Shown one piece after another: positions 24,715 to 32,781 of a stretch of DNA of 64,000 nucleotides. Each line of letters begins with the position of its first letter. The first letter of the stretch is position 1. The translations under genes were made by a program, and so were the position numbers. The notes beneath the pieces were generated by a model that was given only the letters and a program-made list of their open reading frames with translations, did no database searches and had not been told where the DNA came from. This stretch comes from an uncultured bacterium (GTDB lineage Bacteria > Cyanobacteriota > Vampirovibrionia > Gastranaerophilales > Gastranaerophilaceae): positions 62,001 to 126,000 of the forward strand of contig CASGEL010000002.1 in assembly GCA_949300485.1 (NCBI GenBank). The letters are read 5' to 3'.

Positions 24715-26088
24715 ATGTACAACGTAGCGATAATAGGAGCAGGTCCTGCCGGCATTTTTGCGGCATTGGAAATAATGAAATTAAAACCGGATTGGAAAGT
24801 TGTTCTTATAGAAAAAGGACAACGTATTGAAAAAAGAAAATGTCCTATTCGTGAAGGTTCTCCAAAATGTGTAAATTGCCGTCGCTGTGGTTTATTATGC
24901 GGATGGGGAGGAGCCGGAGCGTTTTCTGACGGTAAGTTAACCCTTACCCCTGACGTTGGCGGACATTTAGTTGATTATATGACAAGAAAACAAGCTGAAG
25001 ATTTAATTGATTATGCTGATAAACTTTATTTGAAATATGGAGCAACAGAAGAAGTCTTCGGAACTGATATGAAAGTGTTTGAAGAAATTGAACATCAAGC
25101 TGTTTTAGCTGAACTGAAACTTGTTCACTCTCCTGTAAGACACCTTGGAACAGAAAGAAGTCTGGATGTATTAAAAAATATGCAGGATTATTTAGATGAA
25201 AGAATTACAATTTTAAACAATGTTTCAGCGCAATCCTTAATTGTTGAATGCGATCAGGTGAAAGGGATTAAACTTGATAATGGTGAAGTAATTTCAGCAG
25301 AATATACAATTATTGCTCCAGGCAGAGAAGGAGCCGATTGGCTGACTCAGGAATTTGCACAGCACAAAATCGGCATGGTTAATAATGCTGTAGATATTGG
25401 TGTCAGAGTTGAACTTCCGGCTCCCGTATTTGAACCTTTGACTTCAAAATTGTATGAATCTAAATTAATTTATCACTCTCCGACTTTTGGGGATGAAGTC
25501 AGAACGTTCTGTATGAACCCTAACGGTGAAGTTGTACAGGAAAACTATAACGGTATTGCAACCGTTAACGGACACAGTTATGCTAATTATAAAACTCCTA
25601 ATACAAACTTTGCACTGCTTGTCAGTGAAAAATTTACCGAACCGTTTAAAGAGCCTATACAATACGGCCAGCATATCGCAAGACTTGCAAATATGCTGGG
25701 CGGAGGTATTTTGGTTCAAAGATTCGGTGATTTATTAGACGGAAGACGCTCTACCCCTGAAAGGATTAAATCAAGTGTAATTACACCTACTTTAACTTGC
25801 GCTACACCAGGCGATTTAAGTTTGGTAATTCCGTACAGACAAATGACAAGTATAATCGAAATGCTTCAGGCATTAGACAAAATTGCACCTGGAACTGCAT
25901 CAAGATATACTCTTTTATACGGTATTGAAGTTAAATTCTATTCTGCAAGAGTAAAATTAACCAATGAACTCGAAACAGAAGGCGTAAAAAATCTATTCAC
26001 AATAGGTGATGGCGCAGGTGTTACAAGGGGACTGCTGCAAGCTTCGGCATCAGGTGTTTATGTAGCAAGAACAATTTGCGAAAGATAA
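24715..26088 (+). CDS. FAD-dependent dehydrogenase (COG2509-like)
   Basis: This protein is 457 residues from the ATG at 24715. An earlier ATG at 24700 would place the GGAG box inside the coding part, so the later start is preferred. It opens with VAIIGAGPAGIFAA (Rossmann GxGxxG for FAD) and has a Cys cluster CPIREGSPKCVNCRRCGLLC near 40-60, then GWGGAGAFSDGKL. It ends GDGAGVTRGLLQASASG, the second FAD contact. Proteins of this type are predicted flavoprotein dehydrogenases of unknown substrate. The four clustered cysteines suggest a metal or Fe-S site. Confidence 0.85.
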   Translation: MYNVAIIGAGPAGIFAALEIMKLKPDWKVVLIEKGQRIEKRKCPIREGSPKCVNCRRCGLLCGWGGAGAFSDGKLTLTPDVGGHLVDYMTRKQAEDLIDYADKLYLKYGATEEVFGTDMKVFEEIEHQAVLAELKLVHSPVRHLGTERSLDVLKNMQDYLDERITILNNVSAQSLIVECDQVKGIKLDNGEVISAEYTIIAPGREGADWLTQEFAQHKIGMVNNAVDIGVRVELPAPVFEPLTSKLYESKLIYHSPTFGDEVRTFCMNPNGEVVQENYNGIATVNGHSYANYKTPNTNFALLVSEKFTEPFKEPIQYGQHIARLANMLGGGILVQRFGDLLDGRRSTPERIKSSVITPTLTCATPGDLSLVIPYRQMTSIIEMLQALDKIAPGTASRYTLLYGIEVKFYSARVKLTNELETEGVKNLFTIGDGAGVTRGLLQASASGVYVARTICER

Positions 26089-26118
26089 TTAAAAGGGCTG
26101 TTTAACAGCCTTTTTTAT
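26088..26118. terminator. Shared convergent terminator
   Basis: GGCTGTT and AACAGCC form a compact hairpin flanked by AAAA and TTTTTT, so it can stop both the plus-strand FAD dehydrogenase transcript and the convergent minus-strand secreted-protein gene. Confidence 0.8.
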
Positions 26119-26456
26119 TATCTTTTATTTCCCTGTTCGCCGACATTTGTTCTGTTCATACAGTTCCCGAATTGGCAATCTGCATTATACGGCTGAGTGC
26201 TTTCTTCCTGAGCGGGTTCCATATTTATATTTTCTGGCACATTCGGCTGACCTAATTGTGTTCTGTTATTAAAAGTGTTGTTTGGCTGTGATATTTGGTT
26301 AAGATTGTTCGGAATAAGTTTATCATTCAACTGGTCATTTATGCCCGGACCTATATCTGCCTTGCAGGTTCCGGACATATCTATCGGGCAGGCTGCAAAA
26401 CTTAATGTTCCGATACTGCTTATCAATACAGCTGATATTATAATCTTTTTCAACAT
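26118..26456 (-). CDS. Small secreted Asn/Gln/Pro-rich protein
   Basis: This 112-residue protein has a Sec signal (MLKKIIISAVLISSIGTLSFA, cut before ACPID). The mature part is N/Q/P-rich and disordered with two Cys pairs: CPIDMSGTC at the start and CQFGNC near the end. These could form short disulfide loops. It has a good RBS and is transcribed convergently with the FAD dehydrogenase. I recognise no family. A small periplasmic or surface protein is likely. Confidence 0.65.
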   Translation of the reverse strand: MLKKIIISAVLISSIGTLSFAACPIDMSGTCKADIGPGINDQLNDKLIPNNLNQISQPNNTFNNRTQLGQPNVPENINMEPAQEESTQPYNADCQFGNCMNRTNVGEQGNKR

Positions 26457-26536
26457 TTTACTTTCTCCTGTATGTGTCTACATGTCTAATATAAAAGATA
26501 TGCCATGCACTTACATTGGAGAAAAGTATAATCTTT

Positions 26537-26974
26537 TTAAAACAATTTACGTATAACTTTTTTGTTCTGCTTTTTTTCAACTTTATCTAAGACTTCCTTA
26601 AACGGTATAATAGGTTCCATTTTATAACCGCAATCTTCAGAAAGTGTTCCTCCCATAGAAAATAATTCTTCCTGAGGATATCTCCTGCATATCCCGGGTC
26701 TCCAAAAATGTATTTTACACCTTTTTGTTTCAGGATCGAGATTTTTACATTCAAAAATCAATCCCAGTTCATCTTTGCCTATAATTTTTAAATCTGCATA
26801 AAATTTATGTAAATACTGCAACTTATCAAATTCTTTTTCGTCTTTTAGAACATGTTTAAAATGTTTTACATAAATATGAGTACAGCATTGGCCGCAACCC
26901 TTACATTTGCCGGTCCTGTAATAATGCTTCCTCAAAATTTTTGCCAGTATAAATTTGTGAACTTTCTCCCACAT
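26537..26974 (-). CDS. YkgJ-family Cys-cluster protein
   Basis: This 145-residue protein has KCKGCGQCCTHIY near residue 25, the CxxCxxCC core of YkgJ-type putative zinc/iron-chelating proteins, and C(K)NLDPETKRCKIHFWRPGICRRYP, the conserved C-x8-C plus RPxxCRxYP signature. It is basic and compact and lacks a signal peptide. The reaction is unknown. It is a distant paralogue of the protein at 10448. It stands alone between two other transcription units. Confidence 0.8.
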   Translation of the reverse strand: MWEKVHKFILAKILRKHYYRTGKCKGCGQCCTHIYVKHFKHVLKDEKEFDKLQYLHKFYADLKIIGKDELGLIFECKNLDPETKRCKIHFWRPGICRRYPQEELFSMGGTLSEDCGYKMEPIIPFKEVLDKVEKKQNKKVIRKLF

Positions 26975-27156
26975 ATTATTATCTTAGTATAATTCTTTTT
27001 TATTTTTATTAAGATTTGTAAATCTTTATTTCAAAATAGGCAAATGTAAATCTTGAGGAGAATTTATCAAGATGTAATAAATAATCAAAAAACAAATAAC
27101 CTTATAACAGTTTAAAAACTGACATAATACTATAACATAACCAAAAATAACCAACC

Positions 27157-27185
27157 TTGACCTCTAACCGAGGTCTTTTTTTTTG
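27157..27185 (+). terminator. Strong intrinsic terminator without an upstream gene
   Basis: GACCTC (27159-27164), loop TAACC, GAGGTC (27170-27175), then nine T. No plus-strand gene lies upstream within the gap, so it should end a short noncoding transcript or attenuate the transcript of the downstream gene. Confidence 0.85.
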
Positions 27186-27188
27186 GGG

Positions 27189-27288
27189 GGTAAATGTTGC
27201 TACTAACAATAACACTTTCTACTTCTGCAGTTCAAATATTTGAGGGTAATTGTTATCACTAACAGTAACACTTTCTACTTCTGCAGTT
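27189..27288. repeat. Two direct copies of a 44-bp element
   Basis: Copies 27189-27232 and 27245-27288 agree at 39 of 44 positions by eye, with ACACTTTCTACTTCTGCAGT identical in both; the period is 56 bp. They lie between a terminator and the gene at 27403, where regulatory repeats would be expected. Each copy contains a TGTT...TAACA dyad. Confidence 0.8.
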
Positions 27289-27402
27289 TAGCTATACATA
27301 ATGAACTTTGTAACAAATCCTTAATATTATTACTCTTATTTCTAAAGTTTCACTGTCGCAATGCCGTAAATATATTTGAAAGGAAACAAAGGGATAAGTC
27401 TA

Positions 27403-27939
27403 ATGGGTTTAAATGTTAATTACAATACTCTATATAAACATGGCATTGATACCTCTATATTAAAAGATGTATCTCAAGAAATTTTACGCCGTGCAGCTGT
27501 AAAAAATGCCCAATATACTAATTCTACTCAAAATACTCAGGTTACTTCATTTGCTAAACCGGTAGAGTTGGGTATTGACTTATACCAAGGTAAAATTGAT
27601 ACCAATGTTCAAAAACAGATTGCTATGAACAATTCTTTTCAATATCAGTTTAATCAAGCAACCTTAAATTCCATCCAATATTTAAATTCTCAAGCTGCAA
27701 TTGCAAGAAGAAATGATGGTAAATATATGCCTGTTGTTAATGAAGTTGTAACAGAAACTCAAAAAGCTGCAGAAACAACAGGAACAGCACAATTTATAAG
27801 TATATTCGCAGCTGCTACAGCTAAAGATAAAGACGGGTCAAATCCTTTTTATCATGGAGAACTTTTAATGGGCGGCAAATCAGGAAAAGAAGAAGCTTCT
27901 GTGGCTGCTTCAGATTCTATGACAAGTATTTTTGCATAA
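27403..27939 (+). CDS. Orphan protein with DLYQGK motif
   Basis: From the ATG at 27403 this is a 178-residue protein; a TTG nine codons upstream overlaps the purine-rich RBS and is less likely. It starts MGLNVNYNTLYKHGID with no signal peptide, is N/Q/T-rich, and has TSFAKPVELGIDLYQGKIDTNV. The last part resembles DLYQGKNDINV in the protein at 4350. A helical Q-rich section follows, then AQFISIFAAATAKDK and a Gly/Ser-rich tail ending TSIFA. Function is unknown. Upstream lie the duplicated element and a terminator; downstream is another strong terminator, so it is monocistronic. Confidence 0.7.
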   Translation: MGLNVNYNTLYKHGIDTSILKDVSQEILRRAAVKNAQYTNSTQNTQVTSFAKPVELGIDLYQGKIDTNVQKQIAMNNSFQYQFNQATLNSIQYLNSQAAIARRNDGKYMPVVNEVVTETQKAAETTGTAQFISIFAAATAKDKDGSNPFYHGELLMGGKSGKEEASVAASDSMTSIFA

Positions 27940-28002
27940 TAAAATATAAAGATTTCTCAATATAGACTTATTTCCTTATGTTTACACTATTTTCGATATA
28001 AA

Positions 28003-28031
28003 ACCTCTGAAACATCAGAGGATTTTTTTTG
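28003..28031 (+). terminator. Intrinsic terminator
   Basis: CCTCTGA (28004-28010) and TCAGAGG (28015-28021) form a 7-bp stem with loop AACA, followed by A and eight T. It ends the orphan gene at 27403. Confidence 0.88.
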
Positions 28032-28051
28032 AATAAATAGCCACTTGTCTA

Positions 28052-28081
28052 TTGACAGTATGAAGCGGCTTTTGATATAGT
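28052..28081 (+). promoter_or_regulatory. Sigma-70 type promoter
   Basis: TTGACA (28052-28057), an 18-bp spacer and TATAGT (28076-28081) form a near-consensus promoter. Transcription would start near 28088 and read the secreted protein gene at 28177 with a leader of about 90 nt. Confidence 0.65.
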
Positions 28082-28176
28082 ATATTTGTCGTAATTGTCT
28101 ATATTGTAAGAAAAAGAACATTGTATATGGTGTTTTATTAAGGTGTGAGCTGTTTATTGCGGAATAGTGTGAAAGT

Positions 28177-28776
28177 ATGTCAAATTTTTGGGGAAAAGAG
28201 AATTTTAAAATAATATTATTAGTTACATTACTGTTAGCAGGTATGCCGCCAGTACTGAGCAAAGAGCTGCCGCATCAGTTTGATTATAAAGCTGAAGACT
28301 ATCCTGAGTATGAAAAATATTTTGGGGAATACCAAAAACAGCTGGATAAAGTATTTGAACCTGAAAAATATTTCAGCAAACATACAGATTTATACGTAGA
28401 TTATAAATTCAGAATAAATTCAAAAGGTGAAATATTCGATATGCGTCCAACGTTCAGAATAACTTATGAGGGTTCTCATTTATTAGATGCATTGCATCCG
28501 ATATATACCAAAATAATGGAAAAGGAGCTACCAAGGTATATGGAATATATGGAAGAATTAATTTTGGCAAATCCCCCCAAGCCAATCCCGGAAGAATTGT
28601 CCTATGATAGCTTTAGAATAGTAGTCAGTGCACATTATTATCCGAAATTAGCAAAACATATGACAACTTCATTAAAGAATATACCAAAAGTTAACTATAC
28701 GGCATTATCAATAATAGGAGGTGATGGAAAACGAGTGCCGCCTGAATGGACAATAATATTATATAGAGGAAAATAA
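28177..28776 (+). CDS. Secreted or anchored orphan protein
   Basis: This 199-residue protein has an N-terminal signal (ENFKIILLVTLLLAGMPPVLS, about 8-28, probable cut before KELPH). The mature part is Tyr/Pro/Glu-rich. DYKFRINSKGEIFDMRPTFRI resembles the strand pair of TonB-C-like domains (xVxxDGxVxxxxxxx), but the usual length and end are not matched. A near-consensus promoter lies about 95 bases upstream. RBS is weak. It is most likely a periplasmic or envelope protein of unknown role. Confidence 0.65.
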   Translation: MSNFWGKENFKIILLVTLLLAGMPPVLSKELPHQFDYKAEDYPEYEKYFGEYQKQLDKVFEPEKYFSKHTDLYVDYKFRINSKGEIFDMRPTFRITYEGSHLLDALHPIYTKIMEKELPRYMEYMEELILANPPKPIPEELSYDSFRIVVSAHYYPKLAKHMTTSLKNIPKVNYTALSIIGGDGKRVPPEWTIILYRGK

Positions 28777-28888
28777 ATAGATTTACACAAGAAGATTTAC
28801 ACATTATACTAGCAAAATTATTTTATAAAATTTAGGTGTTCTAAGCTTTATACGTGTTACACCGAAATATAGAAAGGCAGGAAGAAAA

Positions 28889-29320
28889 ATGAGAAAAACA
28901 TTTGTGAATTTTGACAAAGCAAACGACTATTTAAAGTTGTGCAACATTGCAAGGAAAGCTGTAGAAGGTGAAATTAATTATTATCATACGGATCCTTTTT
29001 CTACTTATGAGGTTGTTAAAACTTCTTTTGACAGATGGACTAATTTCAAAGCAGTATTATTCAGAAAAAATGATGAATATATTGCGGCTTTTTTAGGCAC
29101 TGATTTTAAAAATGCAAAAGATATTTGTACTAATATATCTATGGTTATGGGCAGACAACCTAAACAGTTTGAGAAAGCAGAAGAGTTTGTATCTGATATG
29201 ATTAGGGATTATAATATTCCTTTAGACAAACTAACTGCAATCGGTAATTCCGAAGGCGGTTCTGAGGCTATTCATATAAAAGGCACATTTGGCATTAAAG
29301 AGGTTTATACATTCAATTAA
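28889..29320 (+). CDS. Lipase-like alpha/beta hydrolase, cut short by a frameshift
   Basis: This 143-residue frame has AAFLGTDFKNAKDICTN and AIGNSEGGSEAI, where GNSEG is a GxSxG nucleophile elbow. The layout is like lipase class 3/DUF2974-type hydrolases. It stops at TAA right after FGIKEVYTFN. The -1 frame directly continues LKSYEIEDIPQDMYILFEADIND and runs to 29553, so a single missing T near 29317 explains the stop. The Asp and His of the triad would lie in the lost part. It is a pseudogene, a sequencing error or a recoded gene. The RBS AGGAAG precedes the ATG. Confidence 0.7.
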   Translation: MRKTFVNFDKANDYLKLCNIARKAVEGEINYYHTDPFSTYEVVKTSFDRWTNFKAVLFRKNDEYIAAFLGTDFKNAKDICTNISMVMGRQPKQFEKAEEFVSDMIRDYNIPLDKLTAIGNSEGGSEAIHIKGTFGIKEVYTFN

Positions 29321-29553
29321 AATCTTATGAAATTGAAGATATTCCACAGGATATGTATATTTTATTCGAAGCAGATATAAATGACAGATTGAAAAACAAT
29401 GCCGTTATAAATGAAGTGCGTCCATTTGGTTATTCGCTCACCGGTAAACCAAACTGTGCCGGAACGTACAAGGTTTCGGGTTATACCAGAGAGGATGGTA
29501 CAAAAGTTTCTTCATATTATAGAACTTGCGGAGCAAAACATCAAAGTGCCTGA
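29317..29553 (+). pseudogene. Shifted C-terminal part of the lipase-like gene
   Basis: This frame has no start or RBS of its own at the junction but continues the upstream protein: LKSYEIEDIPQDMYILFE, INEVRPFGYSL, then CAGTYKVSGYTREDGTKV and YYRTCGAKHQ. The VSGYTRxDGTxV stretch with two flanking Cys is a small tail module I have seen in surface or phage-associated proteins. An internal ATG at 29353 could start an independent 66-residue product, but it lacks a ribosome binding site. Confidence 0.65.
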
Positions 29554-29657
29554 TATTATGAAATTTTTATCAAAATGGAAATTTTACCCTGTTGTAGGAT
29601 TTATTTAACCTTCTGAAGATTTTAGTATGTGTATAAATCAGAAAGGATAGGGATAAA

Positions 29658-30119
29658 ATGAAGAATAATATTTGGTTTGTTATTGCATGTGTGTTAGTTT
29701 TTTTTGTAGGTTACAATATGAATGACGTTGCCGTATCGTTTCCAAGGTATAAGGTTGCAGTGATTGATGTTCCTGAGGTTCTGTCTAAATCAAGCGAAAT
29801 TCAGGCGCTAAAACGTTCACAGGATAAAGAAATGGAAGAGTTGAATACTCTTATCTCTAAGGCTCAAAATGAACTTTTGAATGAACATGACAGAACTAAA
29901 CTTATTCAAAAAGAGTCTGAATATAGAAAACAAATTGAAGCAAAAAAACAAACTATGGATAAGGAATACAATTCCAAACTCGCAAAAATTAATGACAATA
30001 TTAAATCTTTAATCTCAAAAGAAGCTAAAAAATCTAATTATAATCTAGTATTGCCTACGGGTATTGTATTATCAGGCGGAGATGATATTACTGATGTTGT
30101 CGTTAAACAAATAAAATAA
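29658..30119 (+). CDS. OmpH/Skp-family periplasmic chaperone-like protein
   Basis: This 153-residue protein has an N-terminal signal or anchor (7-25). KVAVIDVPEVLSKSSEIQAL is the Skp/OmpH start, a long charged coiled coil spans about 50-120, and YNLVLPTGIVLSGGDDITDVVV is the strand region that closes the Skp body. Skp trimers hold unfolded outer membrane proteins. RBS GAAAGGA is good. Its presence supports a diderm envelope. It is followed convergently by lipA with 6 bases between. Confidence 0.88.
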   Translation: MKNNIWFVIACVLVFFVGYNMNDVAVSFPRYKVAVIDVPEVLSKSSEIQALKRSQDKEMEELNTLISKAQNELLNEHDRTKLIQKESEYRKQIEAKKQTMDKEYNSKLAKINDNIKSLISKEAKKSNYNLVLPTGIVLSGGDDITDVVVKQIK

Positions 30120-30125
30120 TATATT

Positions 30126-30968
30126 TTATACAAGACTTGCTGCATTATAAGAACTTCTGACAAGCGGCCCTATTTGATAATGGGTTATTCCGATTGATGC
30201 GGCAAGTTCTTTTAATTTTTCATATTCTTCTAATGAGTAATACTTCTCAACGTTCAGGTGCTCCTTTGAGGGTTGAATATACTGTCCGATTGTAAGAATA
30301 TCACAACCTGCATTGTGTAAATCTTCAAGTGTTTCTTCAATCTGCTCCCAATTTTCTCCAAGCCCTATCATAAGCCCTGATTTGGTTGTAATATCACTAT
30401 TTTGTTTTATGTATCTCAGAACTTCAAGAGAAAGTTCATAGTTTCCCTGAGGACGTGCGGTTTTAAAAAGTTCTTTTACCGTTTCTATATTATGGTTAAA
30501 AACATCGGGATGAGCTTTAATAATTATATCAAGAGAAGCTTTATTGTTTTTAAAGTCAGGTGTCAGAATTTCAATTTTAGTATTTGGAGAAATTTTGCGA
30601 ATTTCATAAATACAGTTTGCAAAATGTTCTGCTCCTCCGTCAGGAAGATCATCTCGTGTTACAGATGTTATAACTGCATATTTCAACCCTAAATCTTTAA
30701 CAGCTTGAGCTATGTGTTCAGGTTCTTTACTATCAAGAGGTAACGGTTTTTGACAGGTAATATTACAGTATCTGCAGTTTCTGGTACAAACATTACCCAT
30801 TATCAGAAATGTTGCGGTATTTTTTGTATAACACTCATTTTTATTCGGGCATCTTGCATTTTCACAGACTGTATTAAGGCAATTTGCCTTTAGAATTTTT
30901 CTTACATTTCTGGTTTTATCCGTATCAATAATAGGACGTTTTAAATATTGCGGTAATCTTTCTCTCAT
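30126..30968 (-). CDS. lipA: Lipoyl synthase
   Basis: This 280-residue radical SAM enzyme inserts two sulfurs into protein-bound octanoyl groups. The auxiliary cluster motif is Cys35-x4-Cys40-x5-Cys46 and the radical SAM motif is Cys61-x3-Cys65-x2-Cys68. TSVTRDDLPDGGAEHF and the C-terminal RSSYNA Ser are conserved. lpd, which uses lipoyl proteins, lies nearby on the same strand but separated by an opposing gene. No lipB is visible here. Confidence 0.97.
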   Translation of the reverse strand: MRERLPQYLKRPIIDTDKTRNVRKILKANCLNTVCENARCPNKNECYTKNTATFLIMGNVCTRNCRYCNITCQKPLPLDSKEPEHIAQAVKDLGLKYAVITSVTRDDLPDGGAEHFANCIYEIRKISPNTKIEILTPDFKNNKASLDIIIKAHPDVFNHNIETVKELFKTARPQGNYELSLEVLRYIKQNSDITTKSGLMIGLGENWEQIEETLEDLHNAGCDILTIGQYIQPSKEHLNVEKYYSLEEYEKLKELAASIGITHYQIGPLVRSSYNAASLV

Positions 30969-31076
30969 TTTTCCTCTTTAGAAGTAATTATATAACAAAT
31001 TTTTTCATGTTTGATTTTTATAATAAAACGTTATATAAATATATTATTACAACAAGATTATATAGGAGTCTCCAAG

Positions 31077-31484
31077 ATGAAAAAATTAATACTATCGTTA
31101 ACTGTTATTTCATTAGCAGTACCAGCGGTATTTGCTGCTGAACCATTGATTTTAGAACCGTTAAGCCCGACTGTATTATCAACAACCCCAGGAGTCGGCG
31201 GACAACAGCCTGCTAATGTACAAGCAGCGCCAAATGCTCAGACTGCAGAACAGGCTAATCCAAACGGACCTCAAATATCTTTCCCAAATCAAAATGGAAT
31301 TTATGATGCAACTTTTACGCCAAGCAGTAAAATGGATCCAAACATGGTTCCTCAAAATGCGGCAGCAGAAGGAAAACCAGTTCCTGAAAAGAAAGATCCT
31401 CGAGTTAGAGTTCAAACAAAACAAAGAAGCCAAGGAAATGCATATTGGAATGCAGGAGGTAAAGGTACTAAATCCTTCTTCTAA
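31077..31484 (+). CDS. Small secreted Pro/Gln/Ala-rich protein
   Basis: This protein is 135 residues from the ATG at 31077, which has a GGAG box and begins a clean Sec signal (MKKLILSLTVISLAVPAVFA, cut before AEPLIL). The mature chain is Pro, Gln, Asn and Ala-rich, with a basic patch KKDPRVRVQTKQR and an aromatic end NAYWNAGGKGTKSFF. It is predicted disordered. I recognise no family. A terminator follows 25 bases downstream. Confidence 0.65.
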   Translation: MKKLILSLTVISLAVPAVFAAEPLILEPLSPTVLSTTPGVGGQQPANVQAAPNAQTAEQANPNGPQISFPNQNGIYDATFTPSSKMDPNMVPQNAAAEGKPVPEKKDPRVRVQTKQRSQGNAYWNAGGKGTKSFF

Positions 31485-31506
31485 AAATAGAAACAATTTA
31501 CAAATA

Positions 31507-31540
31507 GAAAGAACCTTAAATAAAAAGGTTCTTTTTATTT
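31507..31540 (+). terminator. Intrinsic terminator
   Basis: AAAGAACCTT (31508-31517) pairs with AAGGTTCTTT (31525-31534), followed by TTATTT. It ends the small secreted protein gene and overlaps the stop codon region of the convergent lpd gene. Confidence 0.82.
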
Positions 31541-32773
31541 GAAACTAAATAATCCGTCAAATATTCCTTCTGAGTATGTCGGATGAGCAAAGCAAATTTC
31601 TTTGAGCTTCTCTATGTCTATATTATTCTGCATCGCAATTATTATCTGCTGAAGCAGAGATGATGCTTCCTGTGCTACAATATGCGCACCGACAATATGT
31701 CCGTTTTGGCTTAATAGTTTTATAAATCCTTCTGTTTCCCCATCACACCAGGCTTTACCTAAAGATGAAACAAGAATCAATGATTTTTGATATGTTGCAG
31801 GTTCTAAATCTTGTTCCTTTTTACCAACCCAGGCAATCTCAGGAGTTCCATAGATTACACTTGGTGTTAAGTCTTTTCTAAACGGGATATTTGTAACTTC
31901 TTCAATAGCCTCTTTCATTGCAAAATGAGCCAGCTGAATTTCTCCTGTTACATCGCCAATATATGTTACCCCGTCAAGGTATTCTGTTATATTCGGAAAT
32001 CTTCCTGGAGCAACTAAAATTACATCAGGGCTTATAATTTCGCCATTTGAAAGAGTAACTGATTTATTTTCAATCACTTCGACTGATGTTTGGGTATAAA
32101 ATTTTATTTTTTGAGCTTTGAAAATTCTTTCAATTCTTTTTGATACCTCTATATCCGCTAATGGTAATAAATGCTGGGCTATTTCAAGAACTGTTGTTGT
32201 AACGTTAAAATTTGAAAAAATTCTTGCCCACTCTATTCCTATTGCTCCGGAACCTATAATCAAAATATTTTTAGGCAGGGAGGTAAGATTTAAGATATCA
32301 TCAGAGGATAATATAAATTTATGGTCAAATTCAAGTCCTTTTAACTCTTTTGGAGAAGAACCTGCTGCACAAATTATCTGTTTTACATTATAAATTTCCC
32401 CGTCTGCCCAAATTTCATTTTTTGAAATAATTTCAGCTTCTGACTTCACTACTTGAACTTTGGCATTTTTCAATGCAAGTTCTATACCCTTTCGCAATTT
32501 TTCAACCGTATTATTTTTTCGCTCAATAACTTTAGAATAATCAAGGGATATTTCTCCTGTTGAAATTCCAAACTCAGAACAATTTTGGAGTTTTTTATAA
32601 ATTTCTGATGAATGCAAAATACTTTTTGTAGGTATACAGCCTTTATTTAGACAGACACCGCCGATATCAGATTGTTCAAAAAGTACGACCTTTTGTCCCT
32701 GTTTTGCTGCAAACAAAGCTGCAGTATATCCTCCGGGGCCTCCGCCTATTATCCCTAAATCGAATTCCTGCAT
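31535..32773 (-). CDS. lpd: Dihydrolipoyl dehydrogenase (E3)
   Basis: This 412-residue flavoprotein reoxidises dihydrolipoyl groups of 2-oxoacid dehydrogenases or the glycine cleavage system. It has GIIGGGPGGYTAA for FAD, the redox pair Cys41/Cys46 in GGVCLNKGCIPTK, a second Rossmann GSGAIGIEWA for NAD, and the C-terminal AHPTYSE with the catalytic His-Glu pair. It is about 50 residues shorter than the common 460-475; the loss seems to be within the NAD and central domains (VTYIGDV follows directly after the NAD region). No E1/E2 genes are adjacent. Confidence 0.92.
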   Translation of the reverse strand: MQEFDLGIIGGGPGGYTAALFAAKQGQKVVLFEQSDIGGVCLNKGCIPTKSILHSSEIYKKLQNCSEFGISTGEISLDYSKVIERKNNTVEKLRKGIELALKNAKVQVVKSEAEIISKNEIWADGEIYNVKQIICAAGSSPKELKGLEFDHKFILSSDDILNLTSLPKNILIIGSGAIGIEWARIFSNFNVTTTVLEIAQHLLPLADIEVSKRIERIFKAQKIKFYTQTSVEVIENKSVTLSNGEIISPDVILVAPGRFPNITEYLDGVTYIGDVTGEIQLAHFAMKEAIEEVTNIPFRKDLTPSVIYGTPEIAWVGKKEQDLEPATYQKSLILVSSLGKAWCDGETEGFIKLLSQNGHIVGAHIVAQEASSLLQQIIIAMQNNIDIEKLKEICFAHPTYSEGIFDGLFSFK

Positions 32774-32781
32774 AAATAAAA

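Larger units (their letters stand above)
26975..27402. other. 428-bp noncoding region with terminator and duplicated element
   Basis: No long frame fits here. It contains GAGGAG followed by an ATG-TAA minimal frame near 27050-27075, a CAGTTT/AAACTG hairpin near 27106, a strong plus-strand terminator at 27157-27185, and two 44-bp direct repeats at 27189-27232 and 27245-27288. The terminator lies about 180 bases after the previous gene, which is on the other strand. A plus-strand small RNA or leader ending there is the simplest reading. Confidence 0.5.

Noticed and set aside
25465-25738. Open frames on both strands inside the FAD dehydrogenase gene
   Set aside because: They are overlapped fully by a strong conserved coding frame, have no RBS and no recognisable protein.
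27189-27288. Direct repeats as a CRISPR array
   Set aside because: Only two copies, 44 bp long with a 12-bp gap, and no cas genes in the window.
30402-30692. Plus-strand frame of about 96 codons antisense to lipA
   Set aside because: Basic Phe/Asn-rich composition of an antisense shadow; lipA is certain in the other strand.
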